Positions 28,701-31,666 of a stretch of DNA of 31,666 nt are shown in pieces. This DNA is from Sphingomonadales bacterium (lineage in GTDB: Bacteria; Pseudomonadota; Alphaproteobacteria; Sphingomonadales; Sphingomonadaceae): the NCBI GenBank assembly GCA_018971065.1, contig JAGWVC010000043.1:1-31666 (forward strand), given 5' to 3'. Below the pieces are notes generated by a model. It saw only the letters and a program-made list of their open reading frames with translations, was not told the origin of the DNA and did no database searches. How positions within the stretch are numbered: the first letter of the stretch is position 1; every line of letters begins with the position of its first letter. The position numbers and the translations under genes are program-made.

Positions 28701-31666
28701 ACCCGCACCGAATACCAGAGCTTCGACGCCGCCGGGAACCTCTCCGCCGCAACCTCGGTGGAGGATGACTGGTACCGGTACGACGCGCTCAACCGCTTCG
28801 TCGTGGTCAAGGGCAGCCTCGTCGGCCTCGCCGGCACCAGCGCCGCCTATATCGACATCGGCTCGCTCGGCCGCGGCATCGAATACAACGCCGCCGGCCA
28901 GCGCGCGGCGATGATCACCCAGACGGTCGAAGCGCCGCTGGGCTACGATCCGAATACCTATGGCAATCTTGGCGGCGGCTACATCGGCGCCGGCTATACC
29001 GCCTACCAGAACTCGCTGTCGGGCGTGCAGAGCTATTCGTACATCGGATCGAGCTTCGATACCGGCCAGACGACCTTCCTCGCCGCCTCGATGCTGATCG
29101 ACCAGCAGATCGTCGATGGCGGCGGCGATGGTGGCGGCGGCGGCACGGTCAGCTTCCCCTACTACGATACCGCGCTGCAGGGCACCTGGTACCTCGCCGC
29201 CGACGGGGTGACGAGCTACCTCGCGCTTGGCGACGGCGGCGGTGCGGCAGGCAGCCACGGCGGGCTGGCGGTCCCCGGCGCGCTCAACACCTACGATACG
29301 GCAACCAGCGGCACCTGGTCATTCGTCGCCAACGGCACCGACGGGTGGGGCAGCCCGACCGGCTACTACACTGTCAGCTTCTCGACCCAGTCGTCGAGCG
29401 GCACCGGCGGCGGCACGAGTTCGGGCGGCACCGGCTACCCCTATTTCGATCCCGCCTACAACGGCACCTGGTACCTCGCCGCCAACGGCACGACGAGCTA
29501 CATCGTGCTGGGCGATACGGCGGGCAGCGCGGGCACCTATGGCGGGCTGACGCCGACCAACATCGGCGGCGGGATCGATCCGGTTACCGGGTCGCAATGG
29601 TACATCGACGTTACCGACTACACCTCGGGCATTGTCTCGGTGCTGGTCTATGATCCGGGCACGGGAACAGGCACGGGGACCGGCGGGGGCGGCGGCACCG
29701 TCACCTATCCTTATTACGACAGCGCCAAGGGCGGCATGTTCTACCAGGCGTCCGGCAGCGGCACGGTCTTCTTCGTGCCGGGCGATACCGCCACCGACCA
29801 GGCCGACTGGAGCTCGCTCCAACCGCCGGCCAGCTTCCCTTCGGCCTGGACGATCGACCTGACCGCGCTCGGTGGCGGCTATGTCACCGTCGGCACCTGG
29901 TACATGGACCCCGCAGGCTACCCGCGCTTCGAGCCGACCAATGGCTCGGGCGGCGGCGGCACGACCCAGACCTACCCCTATTACGACGTCAACGCGGGCG
30001 GCACCTTCTACAAGGTTGGCGGCACCGGTGCGGTCTATCTGGTGGTGGGCGATACTGCTACCGACGGGCTCGACTACAGCTACCTGACCCCGCCCGCGAC
30101 GCTGCCGGGGCTGGAAGGCTACTACGACGCCTACGTCGGGTTCATCGGCACGGGCACATGGTATGACAGCGGGCAGGGCTATGCCAAGCTTGTGCTGGGC
30201 GACATGTCGGGCGGGGTGGTGACGCCCACCTATCCCTATTACGACACCAACGCGGGCGGCACCTTCTACCAATCGACCAATGGCGCGGCCTATCTGGTCG
30301 CGGGAGACACCGGCGGCGCGGCGGGCACGCATGGCGGGCTGGCCCTGCCGGCCAGCTACCCGTCCTATGACGCGGCAGCGGGCGGCACCTGGACGATGGG
30401 GACATCGGGCTATGCGGTGCTCACGCTCGGCGTGCCGGTGACCTACCCCTATTTTGACAGTGCCAAGGGCGGCACCTTCTACCAGTCACTCTCGACGGCT
30501 GAAGTCTATTTCGTCCTCGGAGACACCGCCACCGACAATGTCGACTGGGGCTGGATCACCCCCCCGGGTTCCTACCCGCAGACTTTCACCATCGATCTCA
30601 CCGCCTACAACGGCTCCATCATCACCCTGGGCACGTGGTACGCCGATCCGGCGGGCTATCCGCGCTTCGAGCCGGTGGGCACCGGCGGCACCGGCGGCGG
30701 CACGACCTATCCCTATTACGACGCCGCGTCGGGCGGCACCTGGTACCAGAACGGCACCATCACCTATCTCGTCCAGGGCGACGCCAGCGGCGGGACGGCG
30801 GCGTGGCAGGGGCTGACCCCGCCAGCCACCGTGCCGCAATATGCCTCGGTGGCGGGCGGCACCTGGTATGCCAACGGTACGCGCTATACCTTCGTGCCGG
30901 GCGACAAGACCGGCGGCTACACCCCCACCTATGATGCCGCGCAGGGCGGCATGTGGTACAAGGCGGCGGATAGCCAGGAGCTTTACCTGTGGCAGGGCGA
31001 GGCGCAGGCCAATCCCGCCCACGAGGGCCTGTCGCTCCCCACCAGCTACCCGGTGCACGACGCGGCGCTGGGCGGGACCTGGTCGCAGGTGGTCAACTAC
31101 GATCCCTACAACCTGACGACGACGGTCGTCTTCACCCCCGATCCGTCCTACCCCTATTACGACGCGCAGGTCGGCGGCACCCGCTACCTCGCGGCGGACG
31201 GCAGCGGCTATCTGGTGCTGGGCGACTATTCGGGCTCGCTGGGCAGCTATGCCGGGCTGGCCGCGCCCGCCGCGCGGCCCTCGTTCGATGCGCTCGGGCG
31301 CGGGGTCTGGCTGGACAATGCGCCGCTTGGCCTGCGCCTCGTGCTCGGGGCGACGTCCTACTTCGATGCCGCCGCAGGCTGGACGGTGTTCCGCCAGCCC
31401 TCGGGCGCGCTCTACCGGATCTCGGGCGATGTCACTGCCTCGCCCTACTATGCCAGCTTCACCCCGCCCGCCACGCTGCCCGCCTGGGACGCGGCGGCCT
31501 ATGGCACCTGGTATGCCGACAGCACCGGCGCGGGCCTTGGCCCGATCCTGATGGTGGGCGATGTCACCATGGCCCCGATGACGGTGAACCGCACGCGCGA
31601 GTCTTATGAATACAATGCGGACGGGTACCTGGTGGCGGTGCGTAGCAGCCAGCAGGTGCTCAGCCG
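19749..31666 (+). CDS. Giant RHS/YD-repeat protein with C-terminal YPYYD-module array (3' end off the window)
   Basis: One frame runs open from the ATG at 19749 to the window edge, at least 3,972 residues. RHS/YD proteins form large beta shells, often secreted or surface-attached, some enclosing C-terminal toxins. Residues 1-40 show no signal peptide. Residues about 40-80 have the RHS entry pattern (NAANGNLVIQ, then GRGPDAAFSRTYNSQG), followed by a TDWDGSTVEFSY block. From about residue 179 (GNTVTYDYD) to about 3060 the sequence is a long run of YD repeats ('YDaxGRL....da.G..t.y.YD'), broken by helical inserts. Residues about 3136-3946 form eight YPYYD modules joined by Gly-rich linkers. YD sequence resumes at 3947 (RESYEYNADGYL). 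I saw no cysteine codon. Export route, cargo and C-terminus are unknown. The first start possible is used, because an in-frame stop lies two codons upstream. Confidence 0.93.
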   Translation, partial: MTALFFGLGTGIERNLGYYLGARAQLGDPTLGRAGQKVEVNAANGNLVIQSADEILAGRGPDAAFSRTYNSQGAIAGETDNWWFNVQRKLEVTAKTPNASGGKLALTDWDGSTVEFSYVAGQGRYQLAATSPYSDDYITFDAVSNQFTWVDGTSGARQKFQYFATPKTARLISVADPDGNTVTYDYDSAAVTGKLSKITTTIGATGVAGQGQGTTNVVNVAYWAGTTNVKSFTTTYLDAGGATRSINRTAYDYDATNRLIRATVDLTPENGADTQTYVTEYTYKAASGVDAKRVATIVEKALNQTTGAIVTVSSLAITYDAAGRVTQLSEAIDGVTARATGFTYNAAGQVATTTDALGQTTAMTYDAQGRVTRIEEPAAASGGNARITRIDYDTLLAAANAATGMPAIAASSDIRLYDGAANETAGLYLTREWRQLDAAYNLAEQGSVAARDPATGAIQATIVRNAYVDNLLVRSASYVSLDSDGPGAGEPADAQTTRYVYDGERHLRFVVSGAGRVSEYVYDAPGQLVSTIAYADSLYPVAGLAATATLSEAQLTAWTGTIADKSGVQRTDTNYDFRGAVDTVTSYGRALANGNGDANGPKSATQYVYDQYGNLLKRQVVGAAQAELFIYDGLGRTISTTTLAGATSTITIDDGARITTVATPGLASQVSAFDMAGELLSSTADGATTSFAYDRLGRPRYTTDATGVRRYSLYDGRSREVADVDADGSVIEYRYDAANRLVATIARANLLDAATVASYANLNANPGNAFAGPAASADDRWAWSVYDKAGRLVQTIDAAGAVTAYAYDASNRLVRTTAYDTRADVAALKAALPTAPVTVTASAADRVSRNFYDADGLMIATLDAEGAITEIAYDGAGRRIRTLSHAALTDSAQRATGTLAALLASAPKDSSAASKDIADYWLYDGRGLVLATVDGEGQVSRYGYSARGDVTSEEHGAKLTAAQVLALLGQAAPTDATIAAAINGATGPLIETTTYARRSDGQPSSAVRQLAGGKTETTSYAYDALGRLVAKTVSDTLSGESRGATSRYDARGRLIGSLGGEGTAALAALGAGASAAQVDALYQTWGTRYFYDNADRLIATSQPDGSDASALLRTLFYYDTDGNLRFAINAAGEVTEHRWSTFDQEVQTVVYGGRLTAGELAGLSGGLVDSAVTAAIARLTGDTAGLNSVATTAYDQRGLALSVTDAGGYTASFQYSTFAQLLRSDAPSDAGGAADTTLYTYDRRGLKASEQRLLGGSSLGAMLSTFGYDAFGRLQTATTAADGRHFTYAYDRDSRITATTDRMGAVESFQYDARGNQFLHVDRSGRSTQFDYDLFNRTVTTTTQEGVVTRVIRNAQGQTISIEDGAHRVTSYSYDRNGQLRFASDAAGTSETRYDRAQRVFDTIDARGVRTHFTYDAVGRTLTRTDNADGALGAPPVTTTWEYDAKGQQVSVTDALNTVTRVSYDLRGNKVKVIADAGGLAIETRYAIGATGKVTSMVEAWGTPLARTTSYAYDSMGRLLQTVEDPGGLNLASSFTWDDSGNMVASTDPLGRVTRFVHDAENRQVMSVNAEGEVVETGYDGEGRAVWTQAYATRIARATLDAQPLALTAAQVHALAPASADDRLALSAYDRDGRLAYAVDAEGFVTGNAYDAANNLTATTRYGAKIAAAKGESAASIAARLAAVPSADTATTSYAYDGANRLWRITDANQVVTRYVLDALGQIVETHVADGTADEAITTRQFDALGRVLQETRAAGETYAATVHYAYDALGRATDITDARGAVTHRDYDRLGRLTRERRPLDAGHSAVTEYAYDARGNVTAVKDARGNWSWNYYDQADRLVLQIDQEGYATATTYLASGAVDSVTRYANRVSNAGNPAVRPTLNPDSNKDATSHFVRDRLDRVTATLDALGQSESYTLDAFGERTAVTNKLGGVTHYAYDHRGLVLSEAVDASSDGSSPAFVKAIYDYDARGNLKTQTEAPGLGGGRVTRFEYDKLDRLVRKVLPAVDGQAALPEENYAYDARGNLIHASDAIGAQVYSSYDDLGRKIAEISATGTYTTWDYDLNGNVTGQKVFGTRWNGAPPSPADGYRETRFDYDAANRQISARVLNVQTGRLSGGSYVLGGGAQGIATAKEYDAAGNLVRETDGNGGQTVHYYDKLGRELAKVDPAGYVTNWSRDTNGNVLTEVRHANAVALPVDPAGAIPVAVASADDRETRFEYDANGRRTKLLRMALNNVMDGASGALSQGVTSEVDYAYNGFDEVLSKTEAHAAGTAGDVTDYAYDKFGRLVRQSDAAIIDWRGAAVRKVTSYTYDALNNVVQTVESASDGSESRTTSYDYVNGRLSHVHDAGNFDRFYAYDLNGRLIRESWTRRDSLWDAAAPAGHEFEEANITQYDAAGRAVRSFKAVKQGADWVQPQTGTATVMAYNTYGEMISRAVAAAGDATGQVQEELTYDNAGRVIGTNGGDGSWKLIGYDANGNATITITAQTGSLKGQNVYTVVAQLGDVANLSDAGHIITLSRYDARNLATASIEPNRAVATNLNDVVSASAWKVERFRSYNAFGEVASEIDARGNITGYGYNAMGRLVAKVGPAVDVTDEHGGTQHVTTLERYFYDAAGRLTGVQDANGNVTRRVLLAGSGHGDAEPLVATEYRADGSIWETGYDVFGQKRSDTQGYFAGDTARLTTQYGYDGLGRLTQVTRPSGVSEYFGFDVLGQRIRRWNSVQTVPVYDYENPDYISDPWNQNEYIVGYPIIGYTSLVERTDYDIEGRVTAVTTIGGDTTQTTYAWDAGRSNTGIGVSGGWVKTISYGTGLSEVEVSDSFGHMLSRKNQGNYWFTMTYNSAGQLSDQHGDSNGSDVAYSYDLSGRVTGLTQIAQSMGFSGWGGLYNYYGVRSQIAQKAAYLYDADGNRLSESTWNETQSYYFDWATPANGFVASGNPVLQTLQKATAQFDAANRMTRFHDTGEGQMGRVSIDNLYDANGNVRRTRTEYQSFDAAGNLSAATSVEDDWYRYDALNRFVVVKGSLVGLAGTSAAYIDIGSLGRGIEYNAAGQRAAMITQTVEAPLGYDPNTYGNLGGGYIGAGYTAYQNSLSGVQSYSYIGSSFDTGQTTFLAASMLIDQQIVDGGGDGGGGGTVSFPYYDTALQGTWYLAADGVTSYLALGDGGGAAGSHGGLAVPGALNTYDTATSGTWSFVANGTDGWGSPTGYYTVSFSTQSSSGTGGGTSSGGTGYPYFDPAYNGTWYLAANGTTSYIVLGDTAGSAGTYGGLTPTNIGGGIDPVTGSQWYIDVTDYTSGIVSVLVYDPGTGTGTGTGGGGGTVTYPYYDSAKGGMFYQASGSGTVFFVPGDTATDQADWSSLQPPASFPSAWTIDLTALGGGYVTVGTWYMDPAGYPRFEPTNGSGGGGTTQTYPYYDVNAGGTFYKVGGTGAVYLVVGDTATDGLDYSYLTPPATLPGLEGYYDAYVGFIGTGTWYDSGQGYAKLVLGDMSGGVVTPTYPYYDTNAGGTFYQSTNGAAYLVAGDTGGAAGTHGGLALPASYPSYDAAAGGTWTMGTSGYAVLTLGVPVTYPYFDSAKGGTFYQSLSTAEVYFVLGDTATDNVDWGWITPPGSYPQTFTIDLTAYNGSIITLGTWYADPAGYPRFEPVGTGGTGGGTTYPYYDAASGGTWYQNGTITYLVQGDASGGTAAWQGLTPPATVPQYASVAGGTWYANGTRYTFVPGDKTGGYTPTYDAAQGGMWYKAADSQELYLWQGEAQANPAHEGLSLPTSYPVHDAALGGTWSQVVNYDPYNLTTTVVFTPDPSYPYYDAQVGGTRYLAADGSGYLVLGDYSGSLGSYAGLAAPAARPSFDALGRGVWLDNAPLGLRLVLGATSYFDAAAGWTVFRQPSGALYRISGDVTASPYYASFTPPATLPAWDAAAYGTWYADSTGAGLGPILMVGDVTMAPMTVNRTRESYEYNADGYLVAVRSSQQVLS
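20283..28920 (+). repeat. YD/RHS repeat array within the giant protein
   Basis: Dozens of degenerate ~20-residue YD repeats follow one another. Typical cores are AYDALGRLVAKTVSD (near 22810), YDARGNLIHASDAIGAQ (near 25806) and YDANGRRTKLL (near 26403). The codon pair TAT GAC or TAC GAT followed by GC-rich alanine/glycine codons recurs at the DNA level. In known RHS/TcC structures these repeats wind into a hollow beta shell; that role here is inferred. Confidence 0.9.
29154..31586 (+). repeat. Eight-copy tandem array of an unrecognised Gly/aromatic-rich module (YPYYD...GGTWY...GDT)
   Basis: Modules begin with (Y/F)PY(Y/F)D at 29154, 29436, 29706, 29973, 30231, 30444, 30708 and 31149. Each opens with PYYD-x4-GGT(F/W)Y, continues with a strand ending YLVxGDT, and then has a '(G/W)L.PPA..P' turn. 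Most contain a second half opening with YDxxxGGTW or GTWY. Modules 3 and 6 are nearly the same through their whole length (both have YDSAKGG, GDTATD, TIDLTA, DPAGYPRFEP). Poly-Gly/Thr linkers (e.g. GTGTGTGTGGGGG near 29670) separate most copies. I do not know a named family with this pattern; beta-hairpin repeats are likely from the alternating pattern. Confidence 0.8.

Noticed and set aside
29154..31586. Tandem repeats considered as a CRISPR array or non-coding satellite
   Set aside because: The repeats are in frame with a continuous reading frame, vary at synonymous positions and have unequal unit lengths, so they are protein repeats.

Overview
The window is high-GC DNA with gene families and codon use typical of an alphaproteobacterium. 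The flagellar gene content and the style of the giant RHS protein suggest the Sphingomonadales (Novosphingobium/Sphingomonas-like). That placement is inference from overall character, not from a marker gene. I see no tRNA, rRNA, CRISPR array, insertion sequence or integrase.

Positions 1-19393 hold one long leftward (minus-strand) block of 25 genes. Neighbours mostly overlap by 4-5 bases (ATGA, GTGA, TTGA or TGATG) or sit a few bases apart, so it reads as one translationally coupled flagellar operon. In transcription order it has: a PaaK/LuxE-like adenylate-forming enzyme, a TPR protein, fliQ, fliR, flhB, flhA (export gate), flgF, flgG, flgA, flgH, flgI, flgB, flgC, fliE (rod, L and P rings and their chaperone), fliF (MS ring), a small gene in the fliG slot, fliH, fliI, fliJ (export ATPase complex), a fliK-slot gene, flgD, flgE (hook cap and hook), a short fliM-like gene, fliN, and the start of fliO, which runs off the left edge. 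Export, rod, ring and hook parts look complete and conserved. The rotor/switch parts do not: the fliG-slot protein has only 144 residues, the FliM-like protein 255 residues without the usual N-terminal CheY-binding motif, and FliF has a very short cytoplasmic tail. No filament, stator, fliL or flgJ gene is in the window.

Positions 19394-19748 are a less GC-rich divergent intergenic region with a 12-bp palindrome and an 11-bp-period direct repeat. It presumably carries promoters in both directions.

Positions 19749-31666 are one uninterrupted plus-strand reading frame, still open at the right edge (at least 3,972 codons). It encodes a giant RHS/YD-repeat protein with no visible signal peptide and no cysteine in my reading. 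A long YD-repeat region (to about 28920) carries recurrent inserted helical linkers. It is followed by an eight-copy tandem array of a Gly/Tyr/Trp-rich module (signature YPYYD...GGTWY...YLVxGDT) that I do not recognise from any named family. The YD pattern resumes just before the window ends, so the array looks like a large insertion inside the YD shell. The C-terminus, where an RHS toxin or anchor would lie, is outside the window.
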